DNA from: Acinetobacter sp. ANC 4173
Lineage (GTDB): Bacteria; Pseudomonadota; Gammaproteobacteria; Pseudomonadales; Moraxellaceae
Reading direction: 5' to 3'
NCBI RefSeq assembly: GCF_004331255.1
Contig: NZ_SJOF01000001.1
Span: forward strand, 310,001-374,000
DNA length: 64,000 bases
The notes below the pieces were generated by a model. It saw nothing but the letters and a program-made list of their open reading frames with translations, searched no databases and was not told the origin of the DNA. A program made the translations under genes and the position numbers. Positions 47,424 through 56,708 of the stretch are shown piece by piece. Position 1 is the first letter of the stretch. Each line of letters starts with the position of its first letter.

Positions 47424-48209
47424 TTATTTATTTTCTTTAAGTATTTGCGAAAAAACTGTGACCTTTTCTAAAGTCGCATTCATCCCCTTATTAAAAAAAG
47501 TATCGACGAGCGCTGAACCGATAACAATCAGATCTACTTTATTGGCTAAAGCTTTAACATGACTTTCATTTTTGATCCCAAAACCAATTGCAACAGGAAT
47601 CTTAAAAATAGGTTTAATTTCAGCAATCTTTTTCTCAAGATTAGACAGATTGAAGTCTCCTCCTGTTAAGCCATTTTCTGCAACATGATATAAAAAACCT
47701 GTCGCACGCGCTGAAATTTGCTCTAACCTTTCAACTGGGGTAGTCGGTGCTGTCATTGCAATGAAATGCATATTTTTTTCATTTAATTGCACTTCAAAGT
47801 TTTCTCGATACCCATATGGAGCATCTAAAATCAATATTCCGTCTATAAGATTTTCTGTTTCGGCGACAAGTGTCTCGAAACCATATTGCATAATCGGATT
47901 TAAATAAGTCATGAAAATTATCGGTGTCTGGTCATCATGCAGCCTGATTGCTTTTACCAACTCAATGGTCTGTTTTACCGTTTGACCTGCACTTAATGCT
48001 CTAAGATGTGCTGCCTGAATAATCTCTCCGTCTGCCACTGGATCAGAAAATGGAATGCCGACTTCAATAATGTCAGCTCCAGCTTGACCTAATTGACTTA
48101 ACAGACGACAACTTTCTGTAAAGTTAGGATCCCCAGCAGTAAAATAACAGACCAGACCGCTTCGATTTTCCAGTTTCAATTGCTCTAATTTTTGATCTAG
48201 ACGGTTCAT
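47424..48209 (-). CDS. trpA: Tryptophan synthase alpha subunit
   Basis: The 261-residue TIM barrel cleaves indole-3-glycerol phosphate and passes indole to TrpB. Catalytic Glu49 and Asp60 are seen in [15 protein letters not shown], and the phosphate-binding end of the barrel in [19 protein letters not shown]. The ATG overlaps the trpB stop by four bases (ATGA), so the two subunits are translationally coupled. Unlike the trpF-trpB and trpA-accD layouts I associate with core Acinetobacter chromosomes, this pair stands beside ribA and a LysR gene. Confidence 0.95.
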   Translation of the reverse strand: MNRLDQKLEQLKLENRSGLVCYFTAGDPNFTESCRLLSQLGQAGADIIEVGIPFSDPVADGEIIQAAHLRALSAGQTVKQTIELVKAIRLHDDQTPIIFMTYLNPIMQYGFETLVAETENLIDGILILDAPYGYRENFEVQLNEKNMHFIAMTAPTTPVERLEQISARATGFLYHVAENGLTGGDFNLSNLEKKIAEIKPIFKIPVAIGFGIKNESHVKALANKVDLIVIGSALVDTFFNKGMNATLEKVTVFSQILKENK

Positions 48210-49417
48210 GCTGTAGCTCCTGCAAGATATTTTTTGACCGTGTTTAAGTCTTTGTCACCTCTGCCGCTTAAATTGACGATAATGCTCTGTTCTGGCTGCA
48301 TTTCTTGAGCAAGTTGAATCGCATACGCAATCGCATGAGAACTCTCAAGAGCAGGAATAATACCCTCCTGTTGGCTTAAAAGCTGAAACGCATTTACAGC
48401 TTCTTGATCAGTTATAGCCGTATATGTCACACGTCCTGTTTCAAACAGAAGACCATGCTCAGGGCCAACGCCAGGGTAATCTAAGCCAGCTGATATAGAA
48501 TGCCCCTCTAAAATCTGCCCATCTAAATCTTGTAATAAATAGGTTAAATTGCCATGCAGCACACCGACTTGACCTTTGCAAATAGAGGCGGCATGTTCAC
48601 CAGTATGTGTTCCTTTTCCACCCGCCTCAACGCCAAACATTTTGACATTCGGATCTTGTAGAAAAGGATGCATCAACCCTAATGCATTTGATCCGCCACC
48701 AACGCAAGCAACTAAAGCATCAGGCAGTTTATTTTCTTTGAGGAGTATTTGGTTTCTGGCTTCTAAACCAATAATTTTCTGAAATTCTCTGACCATAATC
48801 GGATATGGATGAGGGCCTGCACCCGTACCCAACAGATAATAGGTTGTATCAACATGACTAATCCAGTCACGTAACGCTTCATTCATGGCATCTTTTAAAG
48901 TCCCACGACCTTTTTGAACACTTTGGACTTCAGCTCCGAGTAATTTCATGCGTTCAACATTCATTTGTTGGCGCTGAATATCTGTTTCTCCCATAAAAAT
49001 GGTACATTTCATCTTAAACAGTGCGCAAACCGTTGCTGTTGCAACACCATGTTGTCCAGCACCAGTTTCTGCAATGATTCTGGTTTTCCCCATAAATTTG
49101 GCTAATAAGATTTGCCCAACACAATTATTGATCTTATGCGCACCCGTATGGTTCAAATCTTCCCGCTTGAGATATATTCGAGCACCTCCCGCATAAGCTG
49201 TTAGGTTTTTTGCATAAAAAAGAGGACTAGGACGACCAACAAAATCTGTTAAAATCTGTTGATATTCAGCCCAAAATTCAGGTTTTTGCCGAACAATATT
49301 GAAGGCTTGTTCTAATTCTTGAAGTGCTGGCATCAAGCTCTCTGGCATATAGCATCCGCCAAATTTACCAAAAAATCCCAAGTCATCAGGACCATTACCT
49401 GTATAAGGGGTTGTCAT
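48206..49417 (-). CDS. trpB: Tryptophan synthase beta subunit
   Basis: The 403-residue PLP enzyme condenses indole and serine to tryptophan. The PLP lysine is K95 in [31 protein letters not shown] and [16 protein letters not shown] (phosphate loop) are clear, and GRGDKDL ends the protein. This is the TrpB1 form that pairs with TrpA. The divergent LysR gene 100 bases away resembles the trpI-trpBA layout of Pseudomonas, where TrpI activates trpBA when indole glycerol phosphate accumulates. Confidence 0.95.
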   Translation of the reverse strand: MTTPYTGNGPDDLGFFGKFGGCYMPESLMPALQELEQAFNIVRQKPEFWAEYQQILTDFVGRPSPLFYAKNLTAYAGGARIYLKREDLNHTGAHKINNCVGQILLAKFMGKTRIIAETGAGQHGVATATVCALFKMKCTIFMGETDIQRQQMNVERMKLLGAEVQSVQKGRGTLKDAMNEALRDWISHVDTTYYLLGTGAGPHPYPIMVREFQKIIGLEARNQILLKENKLPDALVACVGGGSNALGLMHPFLQDPNVKMFGVEAGGKGTHTGEHAASICKGQVGVLHGNLTYLLQDLDGQILEGHSISAGLDYPGVGPEHGLLFETGRVTYTAITDQEAVNAFQLLSQQEGIIPALESSHAIAYAIQLAQEMQPEQSIIVNLSGRGDKDLNTVKKYLAGATA

Positions 49418-49517
49418 CTCATATCTCTTGCTGTATCTATTTTTTTCATCTTAAAATATTTTCATTTTTCTGATAATTGATATATTTTGAGCTTATGGTG
49501 TTAGAAAATTTTACAAC

Positions 49518-50411
49518 ATGAAACGCAGAACACTCCCTCCCCTTAATGCTTTAAAAGCATTTGAAGCAGTCGCTAGAAATAAAAGTTTCAGCTTAGCTGC
49601 GGAAGAATTGTGTGTCACCCATAGTGCGATTAGCCACCAAATAAAGCAGTTAGAAGAATGGTTAGATAAAAAATTGTTTATTCGGCATTCCTCTACCATT
49701 TCTCTGACAACGGATGCAGAAGAATTATCTCGAGTTTGTACGCATCTTTTTAATCGTTTAGAACAATGCGTCTTTGAGTTAACTAATAAAACATCAGAAG
49801 TAGAAGTTGTCATAGGCGCTTCTCATAGTTTTATGGCAAATTGGCTGATTCCCCGATTAGAAAAGCTCGAAGTCATCTATCCCAATATCCATATCAAATT
49901 AATGACATGTAATGACTTAAAATTGTTAGAAAAAGAGAAAGTTGACATATTTATCAATAGCATCAGTGAGAATCATATACTTCCCAACTTTTTGAATAAA
50001 TATCTTTTATTTCCCGATAACATGGGGCCTGTTTGTAATCGTGAAATAAATCCCCTTCATACAAAAAATGATCTTTTAAATTATCCATTACTTCATACCC
50101 ACTCAAATAAAAGTGCATGGCATACATGGTTTGATCAGTCCAAGATTCACTTTTCCCCAAAAGCGAATGATCGTTATTTTGATAGTCTCAATTTAATGAT
50201 AGAGGCGGCTGTGTCAGGCTTAGGAATTGCGATAGCACCTCAAATTTTAGTAGAAAAAGAAATACTAAATGGAAGAGTCATTGCCCCTTTTGGTTTTATC
50301 TATTGTGACTATAATTTTTATGCCATAGTCAGAAAAAATAATGAGAATCCTGATGTCATGAATATCATTGATTGGTTAATGGCTGAGGAAAAAAGAGAAA
50401 GTGAAATTTAA
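49518..50411 (+). CDS. LysR-type regulator, TrpI-like
   Basis: The 297-residue LysR protein starts RTLPPLNALKAFEAVARNKS and carries the helix-turn-helix LAAEELCVTHSAISHQIKQLEEWLDKKLF (about 26-54). A substrate-binding domain follows, including SGLGIAIAPQILVEKEI. The opening PPLNALKAFEA is shared by the GcvA/TrpI/AmpR branch. It diverges from trpB, so I infer it controls trpBA as TrpI does. The name is withheld because the branch contains several regulators with different targets. Confidence 0.82.
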   Translation: MKRRTLPPLNALKAFEAVARNKSFSLAAEELCVTHSAISHQIKQLEEWLDKKLFIRHSSTISLTTDAEELSRVCTHLFNRLEQCVFELTNKTSEVEVVIGASHSFMANWLIPRLEKLEVIYPNIHIKLMTCNDLKLLEKEKVDIFINSISENHILPNFLNKYLLFPDNMGPVCNREINPLHTKNDLLNYPLLHTHSNKSAWHTWFDQSKIHFSPKANDRYFDSLNLMIEAAVSGLGIAIAPQILVEKEILNGRVIAPFGFIYCDYNFYAIVRKNNENPDVMNIIDWLMAEEKRESEI

Positions 50412-50459
50412 TCCTTGATCACCAAAATTCTATTCAATGCACTGTCTTTAGCGTCTATC

Positions 50460-50492
50460 TTCACATTCTGTTCACTCTAGCCTATCTAAAGT
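50460..50492 (+). promoter_or_regulatory. TTCACA box 1, promoter of the SnoaL-like/regulator operon
   Basis: Direct repeat TTCACA (50460-50465), five bases, TTCACT (50471-50476); ten bases later a -10-like TAAAGT (50487-50492). The same order recurs upstream of the desaturase, lipocalin and photolyase genes. The 11-bp repeat placed where a -35 element would be is typical of OmpR-type response-regulator activation. The start codon is at 50525. Confidence 0.6.
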
Positions 50493-50524
50493 GTGAGAAT
50501 AAACGGTGAAGATGGACAGTGAAC

Positions 50525-51097
50525 ATGAATCAACTCAAAACGTTAATGGCAATTGCCTTATCCTTACCAGTGCTTTTCCTGTCAGGATGTAAAAGTGTTC
50601 CTCGTTATTCCTCTGATTATGCAAATGCCAGAGCGAGTATTCAGGGAATACCCTTAGATGATGCAAAAGCACTAGAAATCGGCACTCGCTTCACTTCGGC
50701 ATTTAATACCTTGGGTACCCCTCAATTCGTTGAAAACGCTGGAGCACTGTATGCAGATCAGCTTTTTATTAACGATACTCTGTCGCAATTTTCATCGCGT
50801 AAAAAACTGCTTGAACATTTTCAAGGTATGAACCAGCGAGTGAGTAATGTCACTGTCAGCCTATTAAATACTTCATATCATCAAGACTCTGCCTATGTGC
50901 ATTGGCATATGGTTTATGATTTTAAAATGTTCGGCAAAACGCGAACGATGGATTCGTTTGGCATCAGTGAAATAAAGGTCAACCAAAACCATAAGATTAT
51001 TTTCCAACAAGATTTCTGGGATCCGGCCAATGGTCTGTATCGTTCTTTGCCCTATGTAGGAGGAACCTATTCATGGGTACTGCCTTTCAAAAAGTAG
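50525..51097 (+). CDS. SnoaL/NTF2-like lipoprotein
   Basis: I use the ATG at 50525 rather than a GTG two codons earlier, giving 190 residues. The N-terminus is a lipoprotein signal with the lipobox LSGC (about residue 20). The mature part has the layout of a SnoaL/NTF2-like cone fold (FTSAFNTLGTPQFVENAGALYADQLF, then YVHWHMVYDFKMFG and GISEIKVN). Members of this family accompany cfa, DUF1365 and FAD-oxidoreductase genes in several Proteobacteria and may bind a lipid intermediate. It is first in an operon with the next two genes, overlapping the following one by 25 bases. Confidence 0.78.
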   Translation: MNQLKTLMAIALSLPVLFLSGCKSVPRYSSDYANARASIQGIPLDDAKALEIGTRFTSAFNTLGTPQFVENAGALYADQLFINDTLSQFSSRKKLLEHFQGMNQRVSNVTVSLLNTSYHQDSAYVHWHMVYDFKMFGKTRTMDSFGISEIKVNQNHKIIFQQDFWDPANGLYRSLPYVGGTYSWVLPFKK

Positions 51098-51567
51098 CCA
51101 TAACCACTGTAGTGATGCTCGGGAGTTTTGGTTTCGCGCATGCGCAGAGCTTAAATAAATGTGGTAATGGCCCACTAATGGTGGGACAAAAACAGGTCGG
51201 TGTGGCCAGTTACTTTGCACAAAACTGTAATCAGCCTTGGCAAGGCCAAAACATACAGATGGATTTTACCTATACACAGAATATTCCAGAATGGGCATTC
51301 AAACGTGCGGCCACACATCTACTTCAACGTAATATCAAAGATCAAAAAATTCAGGCTGTTTTCAATCCAATCTCCGATTTGTATCGTCCAGTGAAGTCAG
51401 GAGATCTATACCAACTAAAATATAGCCATGCCACACACACATTAAGCCTATACTTAAATCAGAAAATGCAGGGACAACTCCAGAACCCGCTGGCGCAGCA
51501 ATATTTTAATATATGGCTAGGTCCTCAGCCATTTAGTGCTAAATTAAAACAGCAATTAATAAAGTAG
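51073..51567 (+). CDS. Exported chalcone-isomerase-like protein
   Basis: The 164-residue protein has a signal peptide (about 1-24, ending FAHA) and a mature part resembling the bacterial chalcone-isomerase-like family (IPEWAFKRAATHLLQRN, then GDLYQLKYSHATHTLSLYLN and FNIWLGPQPFSAKLKQQLI). These proteins often bind fatty acids rather than act on flavonoids. It overlaps the SnoaL-like lipoprotein gene and precedes the response-regulator gene by 11 bases. A role in periplasmic handling of modified lipids is inferred from context. Confidence 0.75.
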   Translation: MGTAFQKVAITTVVMLGSFGFAHAQSLNKCGNGPLMVGQKQVGVASYFAQNCNQPWQGQNIQMDFTYTQNIPEWAFKRAATHLLQRNIKDQKIQAVFNPISDLYRPVKSGDLYQLKYSHATHTLSLYLNQKMQGQLQNPLAQQYFNIWLGPQPFSAKLKQQLIK

Positions 51568-51578
51568 TCCCTACAGTT

Positions 51579-52265
51579 ATGTCTAAACATTTTATTTTGA
51601 TGGTCGAAGATCATTACGAACTGGCATCTACCTTATGCGAGTTTCTAGAAGAGCATGGTTTTGTGGTCGATCATGCTCGAAACCTAAATGCTGCGCGCCA
51701 ATTGCTCAAACAGCAACGCTATCATATTTTACTTTTAGATATTAACTTGCCTGATGGTTCGGGTTATGAACTATGTGAATGGCTACGAAATAAAGAAGGT
51801 ATGGACCTCCCTGTGCTGATGCTCACCGCACGCGATACGCTGAATGACAAACTCAAAGGGTTCAATTCAGGAACGGATGATTATCTAGTCAAGCCGTTTG
51901 ACTTTAATGAGCTGGTGGTTCGAGTCAAAGCTTTGATCAAGCGTTCACTGGGTGAAGTATCCTCTGGCCGTCTGCAAATTCATGATCTGATTCTGGACCC
52001 TGCAACACAGCAATTGACTCGTGCTGGACAAACCATTGAACTGCCCCCTATTCAATTCAAACTGCTCAAACTACTGATGCGTCATTCACCTAAAGTTCTG
52101 ACTAAACAGGAAATTATGATAGAACTTTGGGGAGATGAAGAGCCTGAAAGCGATGCCTTGCGTAGTCATATTTATAATTTGCGTAAAATGGTCGACAAGC
52201 CTTTTGAAAAAAAGCTAATTCATACCATATCTGGTGTAGGGTTAAAGATCACTTTAGAAGCTTAA
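51579..52265 (+). CDS. OmpR-family response regulator
   Basis: The 228-residue regulator has a receiver domain with the acidic pocket near D11, phosphorylation site D54 (LLLDINLPDGSGY), T83 and K105 (YLVKPFDFNELVVRVKAL). A winged-helix output domain ends in SDALRSHIYNLRKMVDKPFEK and ISGVGLKITLE. It resembles QseB/PmrA-type regulators. It is the last gene of the SnoaL-like operon and converges on the sensor kinase gene, 17 bases away. I infer that it binds the TTCACA-N5-TTCACA boxes found at four promoters here, including its own operon's. Confidence 0.92.
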   Translation: MSKHFILMVEDHYELASTLCEFLEEHGFVVDHARNLNAARQLLKQQRYHILLLDINLPDGSGYELCEWLRNKEGMDLPVLMLTARDTLNDKLKGFNSGTDDYLVKPFDFNELVVRVKALIKRSLGEVSSGRLQIHDLILDPATQQLTRAGQTIELPPIQFKLLKLLMRHSPKVLTKQEIMIELWGDEEPESDALRSHIYNLRKMVDKPFEKKLIHTISGVGLKITLEA

Positions 52266-52282
52266 GTTTTCGAAGCCGAGCT

Positions 52283-53605
52283 TTAATTTAAATATACGAC
52301 GACAATCAATCCAGTCGTCATCGCCAGATCAACATCTTGATGGGTACTGAGATAATACTGCCGATCAAACAGCTCCACCCGCCAGCCCAGCTGCTTGCAC
52401 AACTTCTGTACCAATTGCAGTCCAATGCCATGACCTTTAATCTCTAATTGCAATTGCTGCCCCGACAGTTCTTGCACCTTGGAGTTATTCGGTAAAGGAA
52501 TGCCAATACCATTATCTGCAATCAATACGGTATTTTTTTGCAGAATCACATCAATTTCTGTGCCTTGTGAATAATTCAGTGCATTGCGCAAAATATTGCC
52601 AAATACCATTTTGGTCATCGACGGGTAAAGTTTACGTGGCTGTTCGTTTAGATCTTTTTGAAAATTTATCCGCATGCCTTTGTTATGGCTAACACTATCC
52701 AGATCCTGAACTAGATTTTCCAGACATTCTGAAAGCAGAGTCGGTTCAGCGGTTAAAGTATTGGTGGCATTGCGGGCGATAGCCAGTAGTGTGTCAACTA
52801 ATAGTTGCATGTCTTCAATGGTGTTGTGCAAACGAGTAAATGATTTATTGTCCCCATAGCGTGCCTGACATAGCTGTACATTGCCTTTTAGAATGGTCAG
52901 CGGGGTACGTAGTTCATGACTGACATCACCAGTAAATTCACGTTCACGCTGAATAAACTCGCTTAATACCTGATGATATTTTTCTAGCGCCTGCTTGAGA
53001 TATTCCGCTTCCAGATTTGAATCAGTCCGGATGTCATGAAACGGTGAAGCCTGATTTTTATAATCTTCCCAATCAATATGTTCCAGTGCGTTGGCAAGTC
53101 TGGTAATGGGAGAAAAATAGCGCCGAGCACGGCGATTCCACCACCACAGCACACTATAAAGCACAAACAAGCTGACCATCAGTGGTGCCAGACCAAACAG
53201 CCAGACCAGTTTATTGACATTACTTTCACCAAAGACCAACAGCACATGCTGCCCGTCTTTTTCACCATACACGGTCATGCGTTCCTTGCCATCGACAAAA
53301 TGCCGATTCACCCCTTGCTCAAGTTGCATATGCTGAAATTGGGAGGGTGGCATAGTGTTCCAGCGGTAACCATACAGGTTTTTGGTGTCGGGCAATTCTG
53401 CGGTAGGATTGCGTTCCAGTCGCTGCCAGTAGTGTGACATTTCTTGTTCTAGCGCGGTTCTGAGCAAAGACCCTTTAATCACCCAAGCACTGAAGCCAAT
53501 CCCAATCACCACAGACAGGGCAATGAATCCGATTTGCAGCCAGTAGTAGCGGTTAAACACCTCACCCAGAGGATGATCACGTTTGTCCCTAAACAGCTTT
53601 AACAT
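52283..53605 (-). CDS. Sensor histidine kinase, partner of the converging regulator
   Basis: I place the start at the ATG at 53603-53605 (GGGGAA upstream; an earlier GTG-type start would overlap the upstream gene), giving 440 residues. Membrane helices at about 23-44 and 132-155 enclose a periplasmic sensor of about 85 residues. The HisKA box GDVSHELRTPLTILKG holds the phosphorylated His (about 230), followed by the N-box (GNILRNALNYSQG) and G1 (LIADNGIGIP) and G2 (GHGIGLQLV) motifs of the ATPase. It is the last gene of the desaturase-to-methyltransferase operon and converges with the response regulator. Confidence 0.9.
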   Translation of the reverse strand: MLKLFRDKRDHPLGEVFNRYYWLQIGFIALSVVIGIGFSAWVIKGSLLRTALEQEMSHYWQRLERNPTAELPDTKNLYGYRWNTMPPSQFQHMQLEQGVNRHFVDGKERMTVYGEKDGQHVLLVFGESNVNKLVWLFGLAPLMVSLFVLYSVLWWWNRRARRYFSPITRLANALEHIDWEDYKNQASPFHDIRTDSNLEAEYLKQALEKYHQVLSEFIQREREFTGDVSHELRTPLTILKGNVQLCQARYGDNKSFTRLHNTIEDMQLLVDTLLAIARNATNTLTAEPTLLSECLENLVQDLDSVSHNKGMRINFQKDLNEQPRKLYPSMTKMVFGNILRNALNYSQGTEIDVILQKNTVLIADNGIGIPLPNNSKVQELSGQQLQLEIKGHGIGLQLVQKLCKQLGWRVELFDRQYYLSTHQDVDLAMTTGLIVVVYLN

Positions 53606-53640
53606 TGATGCATTCCCCGCTGGCCCATCCCACTGTTCAA

Positions 53641-54690
53641 TTATACGGCTTTCTTCTTCAACAGAAAGTGACCAATGACCCACTCGCGTCCATGTTCATA
53701 ACCAAACAGCTCGGCACAAGCCATAAAGAAAATCCGCCAACGCTGCCACCAGATTGCGGCATCCGCACCATAGGTTTGTTCAAACAAGGGCTTTAGCTCG
53801 GCCTGTTTACCATCCATATTTTCTAGCCAAGCGTTTGCGGTACGTTCATACTGCGTACCCGCCCATTGCCAATGCTGTTCTAACTGCAAATGCTGCTGAA
53901 AATGTAGAAAAGTTGAGGCTGCCGGCATCAAACCGCCACTGAAGAAATATTGCGACATCCAGTCAAACTCATTTTTGACTTCAAACGGATAATGCAAGAA
54001 ACGATGACAGAAAATATGACACCACAATAAGCCATCTGGTTTGAGCCAGAGACTGATATTTTCAAACAGTTTTTGATAGTTGCGCACATGCTCAAACATC
54101 TCCACCGAAACCACACGATCAAATGATGCAGGTTCAAGTTGTAACACATTGACATCACAAGTGATCACATTCAGGTTATCCAGTTTTTTTAAACGGGCTT
54201 GTTCCTGAATATACTGACGCTGCGTTGAAGAATTTGACACGACTGTAATACGGGCCGTTGGATAATGCTCGGCCATATACAGACTTAAAGAACCCCAACC
54301 GCAGCCAATTTCCAGAATATCCTGCCCATCTTTCAGTTGCGCTCGTTGGCAGTAGCAAGCAAGAGCAGCTTCTTCGGCTTGATCTAGCGTCGTATCGGCA
54401 TGTTCAAATAGACTCGCGCTATATTTTAGGCGCTTACCGAGTACTGCCTGAAAAAATGCGGTCGGTAGTTCATAGTGCTGTTCATTGGCTTTGTCTGTCT
54501 CAATGGCAATTTCGCTGTTTTTCAGCATGCTCAGCACATCCATATAGCGCTGCGCTGCCAGTGCTGGGTCAAAGCGACCTTCTTGTGCCAGACGTTTTTT
54601 GCTTAAAGTACGAATACCAGCCCGAATCACTGGGTCGGGTACTTTGCCACTTTCGATCAGTTCTAAGGTTTTTTGAATCATAAAGTCCAT
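53641..54690 (-). CDS. Second Cfa-like SAM-dependent fatty-acid methyltransferase
   Basis: The ATG at 54688-54690 with AGGT upstream gives 349 residues, avoiding overlap with the DUF1295 gene. The protein has the Cfa/UfaM-type region QHYELPTAFFQAVLGKRLKYS and the SAM-binding ILEIGCGWGSLSLYMAEHYP (about 120-139), with FDRVVSVEMFEHVRNY further on. It is shorter and quite different from the upstream Cfa (401 residues). Related proteins in Rhodobacter and Pseudomonas methylate unsaturated phospholipid acyl chains on the way to branched or furan fatty acids. I infer a similar role. Confidence 0.82.
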   Translation of the reverse strand: MDFMIQKTLELIESGKVPDPVIRAGIRTLSKKRLAQEGRFDPALAAQRYMDVLSMLKNSEIAIETDKANEQHYELPTAFFQAVLGKRLKYSASLFEHADTTLDQAEEAALACYCQRAQLKDGQDILEIGCGWGSLSLYMAEHYPTARITVVSNSSTQRQYIQEQARLKKLDNLNVITCDVNVLQLEPASFDRVVSVEMFEHVRNYQKLFENISLWLKPDGLLWCHIFCHRFLHYPFEVKNEFDWMSQYFFSGGLMPAASTFLHFQQHLQLEQHWQWAGTQYERTANAWLENMDGKQAELKPLFEQTYGADAAIWWQRWRIFFMACAELFGYEHGREWVIGHFLLKKKAV

Positions 54691-54698
54691 GTATTTAC

Positions 54699-55478
54699 CT
54701 ACTCTTTGGGTGGCCACGGAATAAACATTGAAGTTCGTCGTTGATAGTCTTTATAGTTGTCACCACGATGGGTCAGTGCCTGTTTTTCACTAAAAGGAAT
54801 CCCCGTAAGGTAGTACAGGAATAGCCACATCAGCAGCGGATAAATCCATAATTCATAGCTTCCTGCTGCCAGACCGAGCACTGGATAGGCAAACCAATGC
54901 AACCATTCAAAAAAATAATTCGGATGGCGCGAGTATTTCCACAAACCCTGATCCATGGTTTTACCTTGATTCTGTGGATCTCGCTTAAAACGGTAAAGTT
55001 GCTGATCGGCAGTGCTTTCGCCTATCAAAGCCGATAGCATGATCATGCCCGCCACAATCACAGTGACCGAAGTCCAGTCATTCCATTGCTCGGTCGAGAT
55101 ACTTAACAATGTCAGCATTGGATAAGAAAACAGTAGAGCCAAACCTGCCTGAAATATAAAAAACACCAGAAAACCGAGATGCTGATAACCTCCCATCGCT
55201 CGGCGCATGTTGGCATAACGCGTGTCTTCTTGGGTTTCGTTGGCATAGCGCCGTAACAGATGCCAAGTCAGCCGGGAAAACCAGATCCCACTCGCCAGTC
55301 CTAGAAATAACCGAACCAACAGCGGCGCACTGTCAATCGCCCAAGCTGCAACAATCACATTGAGGGCAATACTGAAACTCCAAGCGACATCGACCAGCCC
55401 TGCTCTGCGGTTATAGGTCACCAACACCCAGCTACAGAGCATGATGAAGACATTGAGCAAAAATAAATCTAGCAGCAT
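54699..55478 (-). CDS. DUF1295 membrane protein (steroid 5-alpha-reductase-like)
   Basis: The 259-residue integral membrane protein has about six helices and the DUF1295 C-terminal signature GLWKYSRHPNYFFEWLHWFAYPVLG (about 178-202), followed by FSEKQALTHRGDNYKDYQRRTSMFIPW. The family is related to isoprenylcysteine methyltransferases and steroid 5-alpha-reductases, and is regularly encoded beside cfa and FAD-oxidoreductase genes. It probably modifies a membrane-lipid acyl chain. It follows cfa by 24 bases. Confidence 0.85.
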   Translation of the reverse strand: MLLDLFLLNVFIMLCSWVLVTYNRRAGLVDVAWSFSIALNVIVAAWAIDSAPLLVRLFLGLASGIWFSRLTWHLLRRYANETQEDTRYANMRRAMGGYQHLGFLVFFIFQAGLALLFSYPMLTLLSISTEQWNDWTSVTVIVAGMIMLSALIGESTADQQLYRFKRDPQNQGKTMDQGLWKYSRHPNYFFEWLHWFAYPVLGLAAGSYELWIYPLLMWLFLYYLTGIPFSEKQALTHRGDNYKDYQRRTSMFIPWPPKE

Positions 55479-55502
55479 GTCGCCCTCCGGTTTTATCTGT
55501 GC

Positions 55503-56708
55503 TTAGTAAGCACTGGCTTCAAACAGCAAATGCACATCACTGATCACGCCTTCCCTAAAACCACCTTCGCAATAACACAGATAAAAATCCCACATGCGGA
55601 TAAAGCGCTCATCAAAACCAAGTTGTAGTACCTGATCACGCTGCTCCAGAAAATGCTGGCGCCAGCACTTCAGGGTTTGTGCATAGCTTTGACCAATATC
55701 TTCCAGATGCTTGAGACGAAGTTTTTGCTCAGAAGCCGTTTGCGTCATTACACTGATACAAGGAATAAAACTACCGGGGAAAATATAGCGCTTAATATAA
55801 TCCACCGTATTTAAAGCTTTGGCATAGCGTGCATCTTCAATCGTAATCGCCTGTATCAAGGCTAGACCATTCGGCTTGAGTAGCTCGCGGCATTTTCGGA
55901 AATACGTTGGTAAATACTGCTCACCCACTGCTTCAATCATTTCAATGGACACCAATTTGTCGTATTTACCTTCGAGTAAACGGTAGTCCTGAAGCTGTAC
56001 AGACACCCGATGAGACAGTCCTGCTTCAGCAACTCGGGCGAGTGCTTCATCATACTGAGCTTTGGAAATGGTAATGGTGGTGACCTTACAGCCATAATGC
56101 TGAGCCGCATAAATGGCAAAGCCTCCCCAGCCGCTGCCTATTTCGACCAAATGGTCCATCGGTTGCAATTGAAGTTTCTGGCAGATCAGTTCTTTTTTAT
56201 AATCTGAAGCTTGTTCCAAGCTCATACAGGGTTCTTTAAACACCGCACTGGAATACATCATGCTGGAATCTAAGAACAATTTAAAAAAATCATTGCTCAA
56301 GTCATAATGCTCAGCAATATTCTGACGACTCCCATCAATCGAATTCTTGCGGGATTTATACCAAGCCTTAAGTAGGAACTGACTCGCTTTGGCCACGACA
56401 TTTTGATTCATCCGATCGAGCACATCACGATTACGCGCTAGAATACGAATTACATTGACCAGATCCTCACTGCTCCAGTAACCACGAATAAAGCCTTCTG
56501 CTGCTCCCAGTACACCATTACGGAACAGCAAATCTATCAGGCGTTCGTCGTGAACTTGAATTACCGCGTGCAAGTCACTGTAGTTTTCCCCGACCAGACC
56601 GTTCCAGATACCTTTAAATATCAACTGACCATGACGCAATTTCAGCATATGGCGCAGCACTATCGGCAGTTCGGTATGTTCTCCCATGAACAGTGTTTTC
56701 ATCGTCAT
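55503..56708 (-). CDS. cfa: Cyclopropane-fatty-acyl-phospholipid synthase
   Basis: The 401-residue enzyme transfers a methylene group from S-adenosylmethionine to double bonds of membrane phospholipid acyl chains. Seen are NIAEHYDLSNDFFKLFLDSSMMYS (substrate region, about 130-153), the SAM motif LVEIGSGWGGFAIYAAQHYG, DKLVSIEMIEAVGEQYLPTY, and the YIKRYIFPGSFIP motif. Its ATG overlaps the DUF1365 stop by four bases. Length and motifs are typical of Cfa. The double bonds it needs could come from the desaturase at the head of the same operon. Confidence 0.94.
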   Translation of the reverse strand: MTMKTLFMGEHTELPIVLRHMLKLRHGQLIFKGIWNGLVGENYSDLHAVIQVHDERLIDLLFRNGVLGAAEGFIRGYWSSEDLVNVIRILARNRDVLDRMNQNVVAKASQFLLKAWYKSRKNSIDGSRQNIAEHYDLSNDFFKLFLDSSMMYSSAVFKEPCMSLEQASDYKKELICQKLQLQPMDHLVEIGSGWGGFAIYAAQHYGCKVTTITISKAQYDEALARVAEAGLSHRVSVQLQDYRLLEGKYDKLVSIEMIEAVGEQYLPTYFRKCRELLKPNGLALIQAITIEDARYAKALNTVDYIKRYIFPGSFIPCISVMTQTASEQKLRLKHLEDIGQSYAQTLKCWRQHFLEQRDQVLQLGFDERFIRMWDFYLCYCEGGFREGVISDVHLLFEASAY

